A DNA stretch of 64,000 nt, taken from positions 805,111 through 869,110 of the forward strand of contig CBDCGS010000010.1 of the NCBI GenBank assembly GCA_965216915.1, in the 5' to 3' direction. Position 1 is the first letter of the stretch; each line of letters begins with the position of its first letter. Both the position numbers and the translations under genes were made by a program. The notes beneath the pieces were generated by a model. It did no database searches and was not told where the DNA came from. It saw only the letters and a list, made by a program, of their open reading frames with translations. Below, piece by piece: positions 52,476 to 61,717 of this stretch. The DNA is from CBDCGS01 sp965216915. Lineage in GTDB: Bacteria; Pseudomonadota; Alphaproteobacteria; UBA828.

Positions 52476-55241
52476 ATGGTTAAAAGAATGCTCATCGATG
52501 CCAGCCACGCGGAAGAGACCCGTGTGGTCGTGGCGACTGGAACCCGCTTAGACGAGTTCGATTTCGAATCGGCTGCACGCAAACAGCTCAAAGGAAACAT
52601 CTACCTCGCCAAGGTCACCCGCGTAGAACCCTCGCTTCAGGCCGCCTTCGTCGACTATGGCGGCAACCGCCACGGCTTCTTGCCGTTTAGCGAGATCCAC
52701 CCCGACTACTACCAGATCCCGGTCTCCGATCGCGAAGCGCTCCAGGCCGCGGCACAAGCGACCATCGACGCCGAAGCGGACGATGACGCCGACGGTGGCG
52801 ACAGCGAAGAGGCCGCAACGCCGACCGACGGCGGCGCGGACGATGGGGAAGCGGCCGCCGACGCGCCCGATACGCCGGTCGAAGCCGCAGCCGACGCCGA
52901 TGACGGGGCCGAGAACGCTCCGGCTGGCTCCGACGCGGCGCCCGAATCTCCGGAAACCGAGCCCGACCTAGACGCAGCGGACGACGGCGCCGACGACGAG
53001 GACGGTGGCGGCGCCGCGGACGACGCGATCGATGACGACAACGGCGCGGCGGATGCGACCGCCGACGCGTCCCGCGGCGGGGATGTCGAGGAACTCGGCG
53101 GCGATGAGATGGACGACATCGAGCGGCGCCGTCTGGAGACCAGCCGCGCGCTCCTCAGTCGCCGTTACCGCATCCAAGAGGTGGTGCGGAAACGCCAGAT
53201 CATGCTGGTTCAGGTGGTGAAAGAGGAGCGTGGCAACAAAGGTGCGGCGCTCACCACCTATTTGTCGCTCGCCGGACGCTATATCGTGCTGATGCCGAAT
53301 GCCGTGCGCGGCGGGGGCATCTCGCGCAAGATCGTGAACTCCGATGACCGGCGGCGCCTCAAGCGCGTCATGTCTGACCTCGAGATCCCCGCGCGCATGG
53401 GGATCATCGTGCGGACCGCCGGCGTCACGCGCTCGAAGGCCGAGATCAAGCGTGACTTCGACTACCTCCTCAGGCAGTGGGAGACCATCCGCGAGCAGAC
53501 GCTTCAATCGACCGCGCCCTGCTTGATCAACGAGGAAGCGAACCTGATCCGGCGCTCGATCCGCGACCTTTACACGCGCGATGTCGATGAGATCCTCGTC
53601 GAGGGCGACGAGGGCTACCGCACCGCCAAGGCGTTCATGCGCACGCTGATCCCGAGCCATACCGCGAAGGTTCAGCCCTATCGCGACCGTATCCCGCTGT
53701 TCACCCGCTATCAGGTGGAGAGCCAGCTGGACTCCATGTACAGCCCCACCGTGCAGCTTCGCTCGGGCGGCTACCTCGTGATCAATCCGACCGAGGCGTT
53801 GGTCTCGATCGACGTGAACTCGGGTCGTTCGACCCGCGAGCGAAACCTTGAGGAAACCGCGCTCAAAACCAACCAGGAGGCCGCCGAGGAGATTGCCCGG
53901 CAATTGCGCCTGCGCGATCTCGCAGGCCTGATCGTCATCGATTTCATCGACATGGATGAGAACCGCAACCAGCGCTCGATCGAGCGGCGGCTCAAGGAGG
54001 CGATGCGCAATGACCGTGCGCGCATACAGATCGGGCGTATCAGCCCCTTCGGCTTGCTCGAGCTCTCGCGGCAGCGTCTCCGGCCGAGCCTGCTCGAAGC
54101 GAGCATGGAGCGGTGCGCCGCGTGCGAGGGCACGGGCGTGGTGCGCTCGGTGGAATCATCGGCCGTGCACGTCTTGCGGGCGATCGAGGAAGAAGGGCTG
54201 CGCGAGAGAAGCGCGCAAATACGCGTGCGTGTGCCCACCGGGGTGGCGCTCTATGTGCTGAACCAGAAGCGCCGCGCGCTGGCCGAGATCGAGACGCGCT
54301 ACAGTTTCGAGGTGACCTTCCATCAGGATGAAAGCCTGGTGCAGCCGGCCTACGAGATCGAGCGGCTTCAGGCGCGCGCCGAGGGCGATCAGGATGCGCC
54401 GGCCGACGTCGAGGTCGAGGCCGACGGCGCAGCGGAAGACGACGCCGAGCAGGAGCGCGGCGAAGGCACGCGCAAGCGGCGCCGGCGCCGGCGCAAGAGC
54501 CGCGGCGCGGAGCCCGAAAAGGCGGCCGCCGCCGAGGAGTCCGAGAGCACCGAAGCTGAGAGCCAGGATGGCGCGGACGCCGAAGAGGGCGAGAGCGAGG
54601 GCGCCGCGCGCACCAAACGGCGCCGCCGCGGCAAACGCGGTGGACGCCGCAGGACGGCCCGGACCAAGGAGGAGGCAACCCCCGCCGGCGAAGAGACCAC
54701 GGCCGCGCCGTCCGATGACGCGGTAGCCGCCGAGGAGCCGACCGAGGATGCGGACGCGACCGCGGCCGCGAGCGAGGGGGCGGAGGACGCCGCCGCCGAT
54801 CAGCCGGCGGAGGTGCGCGAGATCGACATCGTGCCGAGCGCCGCGGTCGAAGAGACCCCGGCGGTCGCGGAGTCCGGAGCCGGCGATCCCAGCGACGACC
54901 CGGCGACGACCGAGACCGACACGTCTACCCCGCCGCCAAGCTCGCCCGCTGTGGCGCTGACCGGGCTTTCCGGCATCGAGACCCAACCGGTGGAAGCCCC
55001 CGCGGAAGAGCCGGCGACGCCGCGCGCCGCGCCCGGCAACGGCGAAAACCCTGCTGCGGACGCACGCGGGGTCGATGGTGAGCCGGCTGACGAGCCGGAT
55101 GCCGACGACGAGGACACCGACGACGAGGAACGCTCGGCGACGACCGAACCGCTTGCCGTGCTCCCCGACGATGATGACACCGAGCCGCCCGGCGCGCCGC
55201 GGCGGCGCGGCTGGTGGCAGCGCCTAAGCTCGCCGCGTTAA
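52476..55241 (+). CDS. rne: ribonuclease E
   Basis: Endoribonuclease and degradosome scaffold, 921 residues. The start MVKRMLIDAS is typical. The S1 domain begins at about 38 (GNIYLAKVTRVEPSLQAAFVD) and is interrupted by an Asp/Glu/Ala-rich insert at about 98-215 before it resumes at RALLSRRYRIQEVV. The catalytic DNase I-like domain has VSIDVNSGR and VIDFIDMDE, providing the two metal-binding Asp. The zinc-link is CAACEGTG. After about residue 650 the tail is disordered, with basic clusters (KRRRRRRKSR, KRRRRGKRGGRRR) that may bind RNA, between long acidic runs. Confidence 0.96.
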   Translation: MVKRMLIDASHAEETRVVVATGTRLDEFDFESAARKQLKGNIYLAKVTRVEPSLQAAFVDYGGNRHGFLPFSEIHPDYYQIPVSDREALQAAAQATIDAEADDDADGGDSEEAATPTDGGADDGEAAADAPDTPVEAAADADDGAENAPAGSDAAPESPETEPDLDAADDGADDEDGGGAADDAIDDDNGAADATADASRGGDVEELGGDEMDDIERRRLETSRALLSRRYRIQEVVRKRQIMLVQVVKEERGNKGAALTTYLSLAGRYIVLMPNAVRGGGISRKIVNSDDRRRLKRVMSDLEIPARMGIIVRTAGVTRSKAEIKRDFDYLLRQWETIREQTLQSTAPCLINEEANLIRRSIRDLYTRDVDEILVEGDEGYRTAKAFMRTLIPSHTAKVQPYRDRIPLFTRYQVESQLDSMYSPTVQLRSGGYLVINPTEALVSIDVNSGRSTRERNLEETALKTNQEAAEEIARQLRLRDLAGLIVIDFIDMDENRNQRSIERRLKEAMRNDRARIQIGRISPFGLLELSRQRLRPSLLEASMERCAACEGTGVVRSVESSAVHVLRAIEEEGLRERSAQIRVRVPTGVALYVLNQKRRALAEIETRYSFEVTFHQDESLVQPAYEIERLQARAEGDQDAPADVEVEADGAAEDDAEQERGEGTRKRRRRRRKSRGAEPEKAAAAEESESTEAESQDGADAEEGESEGAARTKRRRRGKRGGRRRTARTKEEATPAGEETTAAPSDDAVAAEEPTEDADATAAASEGAEDAAADQPAEVREIDIVPSAAVEETPAVAESGAGDPSDDPATTETDTSTPPPSSPAVALTGLSGIETQPVEAPAEEPATPRAAPGNGENPAADARGVDGEPADEPDADDEDTDDEERSATTEPLAVLPDDDDTEPPGAPRRRGWWQRLSSPR

Positions 55242-55260
55242 CTGGGTTGCACCGGCGCGG

Positions 55261-56418
55261 TCAGCCTTCTCCGCGCCGACGCAGCCAATCGCCGAGAGCA
55301 TCGCAAGCGGCGGCAATCGTCTCGGTCTCCCCGGCGAAGGAGAAGCGCACGAAGCGGTGGCCGCGCGCGCGGTCGAAGTCGATCCCGGGCGTCGCCGCCA
55401 CCCCGCACTCCGCGAGCATCGCCCGGCAGAAGGCTTCGCTGTCGTTGGTGAGGGGGGCGACGTCGGCATAGGCGTAGAATGCGCCGTCGCAGGGCGCGAG
55501 GTCGCCAAAGCCGGCCGCCGGGAGCGCGCGTTGCACGATCGCGCGGTTGCGCGCGTAGCGGGCGACGTTTTGGTCGAGTTCCGCGAGACAGTCGAACACC
55601 GCCATGGCCGCATGCTGCGAGAGCGCCGGCGGCGCGACGAACAGGTTCTGCGCCAGCAGCTCGGCCGGTCGCGCCAGATCCTCGGGAAAAATCACCCAGC
55701 CGAGGCGCCAGCCCGTCATCGCGAAATATTTCGAGAAGCCATTGCCGACGATGGCCGAGCGCGTGAACGAGAGCGCCGTCTCCGCCGGCTCGTCGTAGGT
55801 GATGCCGTGATAGATCTCGTCGGAGATCATGCGAATACCGGCACGATCGCAGTGCGCGGCCAACGCCGCGAATTCCGCGCGCGGCAGCATGGTTCCGGTG
55901 GGGTTGGAGGGGCTCGCGACGATCAATCCGTCGACCGGCGGATCGAGCGCTTCAAGCAAGGCCACGGTCGGCTGAAAGCGGCTCTCGGGCCCGACGCTCA
56001 GGGTGACCGGGACCAGGCCGAGCGCCGTCAGGGTGTTCCGGTAGGCGGGATAGCAGGGCTCGGCGAGCGCCACCCGATCGCCCACATCGAACGCTGCGAG
56101 AAATGCCAGAACCAGCCCGGACGACAGGCCGGTGGTGATGAACACCCGCTCCACCGGAACGGTGTGGCCGTAGCGCGCGTGATGAAAGGCGGCGATGCGC
56201 TCGCGGAGTGGCACGCTGCCGTGTGATTCCGTGTAGCCGATCCGCTCCTCGTCGAGGGCACGGTGCGCCGCCTCCAACACTGGCCCCGGCGCGCCCGAGC
56301 CTGGTTCACCAGCCTCCATGTGGAACACCGGCTTGCCCGTCGCGGCCCGCTCGTTGGCGATCTTGAGGATCTCCATCGCAAAGAACGGCGCAACCTCCGA
56401 CCGCCTCGAGACCTTCAC
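55261..56418 (-). CDS. class I/II aminotransferase, PLP-dependent
   Basis: Fold-type I aminotransferase of 385 residues. The GTG at 56418 has GGGGAAGG upstream and gives the start VKVSRRSEVAPFFAMEILKIANE. Motifs: SPSNPTG (PLP Asn), DEIYHGITY and the Schiff-base Lys in FSKYFAMTGWRLGW. It resembles the aspartate/aromatic aminotransferase group; the amino acid used is not clear. It is 25 bases downstream of the gamma-glutamyltransferase-like gene, and converges with rne with 19 bases between stops. Confidence 0.9.
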   Translation of the reverse strand: MKVSRRSEVAPFFAMEILKIANERAATGKPVFHMEAGEPGSGAPGPVLEAAHRALDEERIGYTESHGSVPLRERIAAFHHARYGHTVPVERVFITTGLSSGLVLAFLAAFDVGDRVALAEPCYPAYRNTLTALGLVPVTLSVGPESRFQPTVALLEALDPPVDGLIVASPSNPTGTMLPRAEFAALAAHCDRAGIRMISDEIYHGITYDEPAETALSFTRSAIVGNGFSKYFAMTGWRLGWVIFPEDLARPAELLAQNLFVAPPALSQHAAMAVFDCLAELDQNVARYARNRAIVQRALPAAGFGDLAPCDGAFYAYADVAPLTNDSEAFCRAMLAECGVAATPGIDFDRARGHRFVRFSFAGETETIAAACDALGDWLRRRGEG

Positions 56419-56443
56419 GGCGCCTACCCTTCCCCCGCCATCG

Positions 56444-58090
56444 TCAACGCGCCCCGCCCGTCGCGATGCCGAAGCCACGCCGATCGTTCTCGAAGCGGCA
56501 GAGCTCGGGCGCACGCGGCAGCCCGCGTTGGCAGTAGACGGCGTTGACGCGGCCGATCTCGGGCACCTCCACGACTTGATGGCCGCGGCTCGCGAGCCCG
56601 TTGCGCGCTTCGGCGGAGATGCCCGGCTCGATCGCGACGCGGTCCGGCGCACCGCCATGGTGAAGCCGCGGCAGCGCGAGCGCCTCGCGCAGCGGTCGCT
56701 CGGCCAGCAGCAGCGCCATCATGGATTGCGCCAGCGCGCTTGGCGCGGCGGCGCCGCCGGTCGCCGCGGCAGCAAGGAAAAGCTGCTGGTTCACGTGGTT
56801 CACCATCACGACGGGCGCAAACGAGGTCGGCGTGTCGGGCCGTGGCGGCGCGGCCAGCACGATACCGGTGCCGGGTGCGATGCGGCCATTGCCGAACAGG
56901 TTGTTCATGCTGACGGTGCAGACGACGCCCATGCCCTCCCGGTCCACGACCACGAAGCTCGTCGCGGCCGGATTCTCCGGGCGCGCCACGGGCGGCGGTG
57001 AGAGCCGTTGCGAGGCCGTGTGCGCGGCGGGATCGAAGCTCTCCATGCTCGCGTCGAGGCGCGCAAGATCGAGCGGCGGCGCGGCTCCCTGGAGCCATTG
57101 GGTGCGATCCGCAAAGGCGCGCTGTCCGATTTCGGCAAGAAAATGCGCGCGGGCATCGGGTACGGCGTCGGTCACCGCGTCGTCATCGTCCTCCGCCAAC
57201 GCCCAGAGCGCGGCCGTGGTGATGCCGCCGGCGGCAGGCGGCGGCGCCGTATGAATGACTTCGTTGCCAAACGGCAGGGAGACGGTCTCGCGCCACACCG
57301 GCTGGTAAGCGCGCAGCTCTTCCAGGTCGAGGGTGCCACCGGCGGCGGTCACCGCCTCGACGATCCGCCGTGCGCCTGCCCCGGCGTAGAACTCGCCCGG
57401 GCCTTTGACGCGAAGCTGGGTGAGCAAGGCGCCGAGGTCGAGCTGCTCGATCGTTTGCCCCTCCGCCACCGGCGTGCCGTCGGACCGTCCGAATTGGGCG
57501 CGCATGGTCGGGTCGTTGAACAGTTGACCCGCGGCGAGCGAGAGGTCGCGCACCAGCGCCCGCGACACGGGATGGCCGATGCGGGCCAAGGTCTCGGCCG
57601 GGGCAAGCAGGCCAGACCAGGGGGTGCGGCCGTAGCGCGCATGAAGCGCGAAAAAGCCGCGAATGGCGCCGGGCACCGCGCTCGGGCGTCCGCCAGGCGG
57701 TGTCGGCACCGCGGAGGCGCGGGCTGGAAAGTCGAGCACCTCGACCCGGTCATCGTCCTCCCCCGGCGCGTAGACCAGGCATTGCCCTCCCCCGCCCAAC
57801 GACGCTGTGGACGGGTAGGTGACGGCGAGCGTGAAATAGAGCGCGGTCGCGGCGTCGGCGGCATTTCCGCGGCCCCGCAGGATATTGCGCGCGACGATCG
57901 CGGCGCGTGGCTCGTCTGCCACCGCCCCGCCGGCGAAGCCCGTGATCGGCCCGCTTTGGTCCACGAACAAGCCGCTACCGCCGCAGCCAGCCAACAGCAG
58001 GCCTGCGGTCGCGACGGCAAGGACCGATTGACGGAGCGCGGTCGGCAATCTAGGTATCGGACTAGCCCCCCGGGAGTACGCTTTGGTCAT
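56444..58090 (-). CDS. gamma-glutamyltransferase-family lipoprotein
   Basis: Member of the T3 Ntn-hydrolase (gamma-glutamyltranspeptidase) family. The N-terminal region holds a lipobox LLAGC (Cys about 35), so it is anchored in a membrane. The large-subunit signature GGNAADAATA appears as RGNAADAATALYFT, and SLGGGGQCLVY is also typical. The expected self-processing Thr is in NPAATSFVVVDREGMGVV. The start is unsure: the ATG at 58090 has no Shine-Dalgarno and overlaps the start of the divergent M48 gene by eight bases; a TTG further in would still keep the signal peptide. It is somewhat diverged from true Ggt, and the substrate is unknown. Confidence 0.82.
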   Translation of the reverse strand: MTKAYSRGASPIPRLPTALRQSVLAVATAGLLLAGCGGSGLFVDQSGPITGFAGGAVADEPRAAIVARNILRGRGNAADAATALYFTLAVTYPSTASLGGGGQCLVYAPGEDDDRVEVLDFPARASAVPTPPGGRPSAVPGAIRGFFALHARYGRTPWSGLLAPAETLARIGHPVSRALVRDLSLAAGQLFNDPTMRAQFGRSDGTPVAEGQTIEQLDLGALLTQLRVKGPGEFYAGAGARRIVEAVTAAGGTLDLEELRAYQPVWRETVSLPFGNEVIHTAPPPAAGGITTAALWALAEDDDDAVTDAVPDARAHFLAEIGQRAFADRTQWLQGAAPPLDLARLDASMESFDPAAHTASQRLSPPPVARPENPAATSFVVVDREGMGVVCTVSMNNLFGNGRIAPGTGIVLAAPPRPDTPTSFAPVVMVNHVNQQLFLAAAATGGAAAPSALAQSMMALLLAERPLREALALPRLHHGGAPDRVAIEPGISAEARNGLASRGHQVVEVPEIGRVNAVYCQRGLPRAPELCRFENDRRGFGIATGGAR

Positions 58091-59441
58091 TCGTATTTTG
58101 CGCGCGGCGATTGTCGCTATCGTGTCTCTGGCTGTTGTCTGGGCGACGACGGCGCCCGCGAAAGCGCAGGGGTTGTCGCTCATTCGCGACGCGGAGATCG
58201 AAACTACCATTCGCTCTTATGCCACGCCACTGTTCGGCGCAGCCGGTCTGAACGCCAGCGCGATTCGGGTCCATATCGTCAACGACAGCAAGCTCAACGC
58301 CTTCGTGGCGGGTGGCCTAAACCTCTTCATTAATACAGGCTTGCTGACCGCTGCTGAGGGTCCAGGTGAGATTATCGGCGTGATCGCCCATGAAACGGGA
58401 CACATTTTGGGTGGACATCTCGTCCGCACCCGCGAGGCACTGAAAAACGCCTCCGCGCAGACGATCCTCGCATCGATCCTCGCCGGCGCCGCCATTCTCG
58501 CGGGCCAAGGCGAGGCCGGCCAAGCGATCATCACCGGCGGCTCGGCGGCCGCGCAGGATAGCCTCCTACGCTACAGCCGTGCGCAGGAGCAAACCGCCGA
58601 TCAGGCCGCTGTACGCCTGTTGGATGCCACGGGACAATCCTCGCGCGGACTACTCGAGATGTTTCACCGGCTCGAGGATCAGGAGCTCATTGCCCTTGCG
58701 CGCCAGGACCCCTACCTCCGCTCGCATCCCTTGACCCGCGAGCGCATCAGCTTCGTGCGCAACCATCTCGAGAAATCCCGCTTTAGCGATGCGCCGCCCG
58801 ATCCCGCGACGCTTGATGCGCATCGCCGCATGGTGGCGAAGATCAAGGCGTTTCTAGAACCGCCGGCGCGCACGCTCAGGGCCTATCCACCCTCCGACAC
58901 ATCGCTCTACGGCCGCTATGCGCGGGCGATCGCCTATTACCGCACGCCCGACCTCGCGCGGGCGCTCGCGGAGCTCGATGCGCTGATCGCCGAAAGGCCC
59001 GACGATCCCTGGTTCCACGAGCTGCGCGGCCAAATTCTGTTCGAGAACGGGCGTGCCGCCGAGGCGGTCGCCCCCTATGTGCGCGCGGCGGCGCTGCGGC
59101 CGGATGCACCGCTGATCCGCTTCGGGCTGGCGCGTGCGCTGATGGAGACGGGCGATCCCGCCGTCAACGATCAGGCCATCGAGCATCTCCGCGTCGCAAC
59201 GGCGATGGAGGGCAATCACCCGCCCTATTGGCATTTTCTCGGCCTCGCCTATGCGCGCGCGGGCGAAACCGCGATGGCCTCCCTCGCGCAGGCTGAAGCC
59301 GCTTATCTGCGCCGGGACATGCCGCAGGCCAAGTATCACGCCGAGCGCGCCGCGGCTGGCGTCAAGACGGGAAGTCCCGCCTGGCTTCGCGCCGAGGACA
59401 TCCGCAACGCCGCGGAGACGGCGCTCGAAAAACGCCGTTAG
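58083..59441 (+). CDS. M48 family metalloprotease with TPR domain (BepA/YfgC-like)
   Basis: Periplasmic zinc protease of 452 residues, similar to BepA, which controls outer-membrane protein assembly. The TTG at 58083 is chosen because GGGAG lies six bases upstream and a signal peptide ending AKAQ (about 29) follows. The zinc site is HETGH (His103, Glu104, His107) with the third ligand Glu169 in SRAQEQTADQAA. TPR repeats begin at about 290. The start overlaps the divergent gamma-glutamyltransferase-like gene. Its TAG stop is formed by the first bases of mosaic repeat copy C. Confidence 0.92.
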   Translation: MVIRILRAAIVAIVSLAVVWATTAPAKAQGLSLIRDAEIETTIRSYATPLFGAAGLNASAIRVHIVNDSKLNAFVAGGLNLFINTGLLTAAEGPGEIIGVIAHETGHILGGHLVRTREALKNASAQTILASILAGAAILAGQGEAGQAIITGGSAAAQDSLLRYSRAQEQTADQAAVRLLDATGQSSRGLLEMFHRLEDQELIALARQDPYLRSHPLTRERISFVRNHLEKSRFSDAPPDPATLDAHRRMVAKIKAFLEPPARTLRAYPPSDTSLYGRYARAIAYYRTPDLARALAELDALIAERPDDPWFHELRGQILFENGRAAEAVAPYVRAAALRPDAPLIRFGLARALMETGDPAVNDQAIEHLRVATAMEGNHPPYWHFLGLAYARAGETAMASLAQAEAAYLRRDMPQAKYHAERAAAGVKTGSPAWLRAEDIRNAAETALEKRR

Positions 59442-59543
59442 AGCAAATCCCGAGCAGGTGGAATCACCTGCGACGACGCAGTTGCGCGAGTTTCAACCAG
59501 ATAGAGCTTTCGCGTGAGCATAGGCGAGTGTGAAATGCTCTGA
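59439..59543 (+). repeat. mosaic intergenic repeat, copy C (complete but diverged)
   Basis: Begins TAGAGCAAATCCCGAGCAGG, the same as copy A, and carries the GCAGGTG/CACCTGC palindrome. The middle and the second module differ (GTTGCGCGAGTTTCAACCAG; GAGCTTTCGCG with TGTGAAATGCTC, an imperfect pair). Its first three bases are the stop codon of the M48 protease gene. Placed between convergent genes, it could act in termination or mRNA stability. Confidence 0.85.
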
Positions 59544-59575
59544 GCATGCCACGCCCGACGGCGCGGCCGAGCCGG

Positions 59576-60568
59576 CTAAATGAGGCCGGCGAGCGGTGAC
59601 GAGGGGTCGGCGTAGTGCCTCTTGGCCATGCGGCCGGCGAGATAGGCCATGCGCCCGGCCTCGACCGCGCGACGCATCGCGCCCGCCATCAACACCGGGT
59701 CCTTGGCCTCTGCGATGGCGGTGTTCATGAGCACGCCGTCGCAGCCGAGCTCCATCGCGACCGCCGCGTCGGAGGCGGTGCCGACGCCGGCATCGACGAG
59801 CACCGGCACGCCGACGCGCTCGACGATGATGCGGATGCCGACCGGGTTCTGCACGCCGAGCCCCGAGCCGATGGGCGCGGCGAGCGGCATGATCGCCGCG
59901 CAGCCCAAGTCCTCGAGCCGCTTCGCCATGATCGGGTCGTCGCTGCAATAGACCATCACGTCGAAGCCATCCTTGATGAGGATCTCGGCCGCGCGCAGCG
60001 TCTCCGGCATGTTGGGGTAGAGCGTATCCTGATCGCCCAGCACCTCGAGCTTGACCAACGACCAGCCGCCCGCTTCGCGCGCCAGGCGAAGCGTACGAAT
60101 GGCCTCCTCCCCCGTGAAGCAGCCCGCCGTGTTGGGCAGGAACGTGACCTCCTTGGGGTCGACATAATCGACCAGCATGGGCGCGGTGGGATCGCTGATG
60201 TTCACGCGGCGCACCGCGACGGTCACGATCTCCGCGCCCGATGCGCCGATGGCGGCGGCGGTCTGCTCGAAGCTTTCGTATTTTCCCGTGCCGACGATCA
60301 GCCGTGAACGGAAGCGGCGACCCGCGACCTCCCAGCCGTCGTCGTCGGCAACCACGGCGGTGTTGGTCGCGCCGCCACCGATGATGTGGACGATTTCCAG
60401 GCGATCGCCGTCGCCCAGGTCGGTTGCGGCATAGGCGCCGCGCGGCACGATCTCGAGATTGCGCTCGACCGCGACCTTGCGCGCATCGAGCCCAAGCGCG
60501 CCGACGATCGATTCAACCGACTGCGGCGCGGGAAATTCCCTCAGTTCGCCATTAATCTGTATCTGCAT
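59576..60568 (-). CDS. thiSG: fused sulfur carrier protein ThiS and thiazole synthase ThiG
   Basis: Makes the thiazole phosphate moiety of thiamine. The ATG at 60568 opens the ThiS-like ubiquitin fold MQIQINGELREFPAP; longer starts have no family support. ThiS ends in HIIGGG (about 61-66), the place of its C-terminal Gly-Gly. After a linker, ThiG begins at about 80 (WEVAGRRFRSRLIVGTGKY), with the Schiff-base Lys173 in LVKLEVLGD and the phosphate-binding GIRIIVERVGVPVLVDAGVG. Total 330 residues. I looked for a TPP riboswitch (CUGAGA/ACCUGAU motifs) in the 200 bases upstream and saw none. Other thi genes are not in the window. Confidence 0.93.
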   Translation of the reverse strand: MQIQINGELREFPAPQSVESIVGALGLDARKVAVERNLEIVPRGAYAATDLGDGDRLEIVHIIGGGATNTAVVADDDGWEVAGRRFRSRLIVGTGKYESFEQTAAAIGASGAEIVTVAVRRVNISDPTAPMLVDYVDPKEVTFLPNTAGCFTGEEAIRTLRLAREAGGWSLVKLEVLGDQDTLYPNMPETLRAAEILIKDGFDVMVYCSDDPIMAKRLEDLGCAAIMPLAAPIGSGLGVQNPVGIRIIVERVGVPVLVDAGVGTASDAAVAMELGCDGVLMNTAIAEAKDPVLMAGAMRRAVEAGRMAYLAGRMAKRHYADPSSPLAGLI

Positions 60569-60768
60569 GAAAACACCGCTCGCGGCGTGCCTTAGAACGC
60601 CCATTTGCCCGCCGGTTTTATCAACTGTGCACGGCTTGGCAACAGTCTCCGCGCCGAAGGCCACCGTCGGCGGCGCTCACGCGCGCGTGGGCACGTCATG
60701 CTGCGTTGAACAGCAGGTTCCGCCCGTGCTACCACGCGCAACGTGCCGGCCTCGGCGGAGTCGCGCAG

Positions 60769-61212
60769 ATGGCAACCAAAGTCCTGATCTTGAACGGACC
60801 CAACCTCAATCTGTTGGGCACCCGCGAGCCGGGCCTGTACGGACGCCAGACGCTCGATGAAATCCATGGGCTCTGCCGCGAGCGCGCGGCGGCGCTGGGG
60901 CTGGAGGTCGACTTTCGCCAAAGCAACCACGAAGGCATTCTCGTCGATTGGATCCAAGACGCGCGGGAGACCCACGCCGGGATCATCCTCAACGCGGGTG
61001 CGCTGACGCACACGTCGATCGCGATCTTGGACGCGCTTCGCGCCGCGGATCTACCGACGATTGAGGTGCACTTGTCAAACATTTACCAAAGGGAGAGTTT
61101 TCGCCAACAATCCTACGCCGCACTGGCCGCGCGCGGATCGATCTGCGGGTTCGGCGCCGCCGGATATGCCTTAGCGCTCGAGGCAATGCGCGGCATACTG
61201 AGCAAGGACTGA
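60769..61212 (+). CDS. aroQ: 3-dehydroquinate dehydratase, type II
   Basis: Third step of the shikimate pathway (3-dehydroquinate to 3-dehydroshikimate). The 147-residue length is standard. Active-site features are NGPNLNLLGTREPGLYG (Asn, Arg and the catalytic Tyr), NAGALTHTS (Asn, His) and IEVHLSN (Glu, His). The ATG at 60769 is supported by a conserved start MATKVLILNGPN. It is three bases upstream of accB, and the aroQ-accB-accC order is usual in this class. Confidence 0.96.
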   Translation: MATKVLILNGPNLNLLGTREPGLYGRQTLDEIHGLCRERAAALGLEVDFRQSNHEGILVDWIQDARETHAGIILNAGALTHTSIAILDALRAADLPTIEVHLSNIYQRESFRQQSYAALAARGSICGFGAAGYALALEAMRGILSKD

Positions 61213-61215
61213 ATC

Positions 61216-61707
61216 ATGGCGGTGAAGCTACCGTTGGACAGGCGCGAAGACAGATCCCGGGGGGTCGACATCGAGCTTATTCGCGAGCTTGCAAGCGTGC
61301 TCGACGACACCGGTCTGACCGAGATCGAGATCGGCGAGGGCGAGCGGCGCATCCGCATCGCGCGCACCGCCGCGGCAGCACCGGCCGCTTGGGCTCCCCC
61401 GGCGCCGCCTGCCCCCGCTGCCGAGCCGGCCGCCGCGGCTGACGACGCGGAGGCCGTACCCGACGCCTCGCACCCGGGCGCGGTGACCTCGCCCATGGTG
61501 GGCGTGGTCTACCGCGCGGCGGAGCCCGGGGCCGAACCGTTCATCAGCGTCGGCGATACGGTGAGCGAGGGCCAAACGCTCTTCATCGTGGAAGCCATGA
61601 AGACGATGAACCCCATTCGCGCGCCGCGGGGTGGCCGCGTCGCGCGCATCCTCGCCGAGAACGGCGCGCCGGTCGAATATGGCGAGGTCTTGCTGATCCT
61701 CGAATAG
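61216..61707 (+). CDS. accB: acetyl-CoA carboxylase biotin carboxyl carrier protein
   Basis: Carries CO2 on biotin between AccC and the carboxyltransferase in fatty acid synthesis. The N-terminal 50 residues form the usual helical/beta region, followed by an Ala/Pro linker (about 52-85). The biotinyl domain has the acceptor Lys129 in EAMKTMNPI; the residue after Lys is Thr, where E. coli has Met-Lys-Met. The thumb-containing segment is present. Ten bases separate it from accC. Confidence 0.96.
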   Translation: MAVKLPLDRREDRSRGVDIELIRELASVLDDTGLTEIEIGEGERRIRIARTAAAAPAAWAPPAPPAPAAEPAAAADDAEAVPDASHPGAVTSPMVGVVYRAAEPGAEPFISVGDTVSEGQTLFIVEAMKTMNPIRAPRGGRVARILAENGAPVEYGEVLLILE

Positions 61708-61717
61708 GTCCACGGCG

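Noticed and set aside
60569..60768. TPP riboswitch upstream of thiSG
   Set aside because: The conserved CUGAGA and ACCUGAU segments are absent on the minus strand.
61081..61110. Apparent loss of a catalytic His in AroQ (SNIYQRES)
   Set aside because: The catalytic His is the one in IEVHLSN, which is present; the later position varies in the family.
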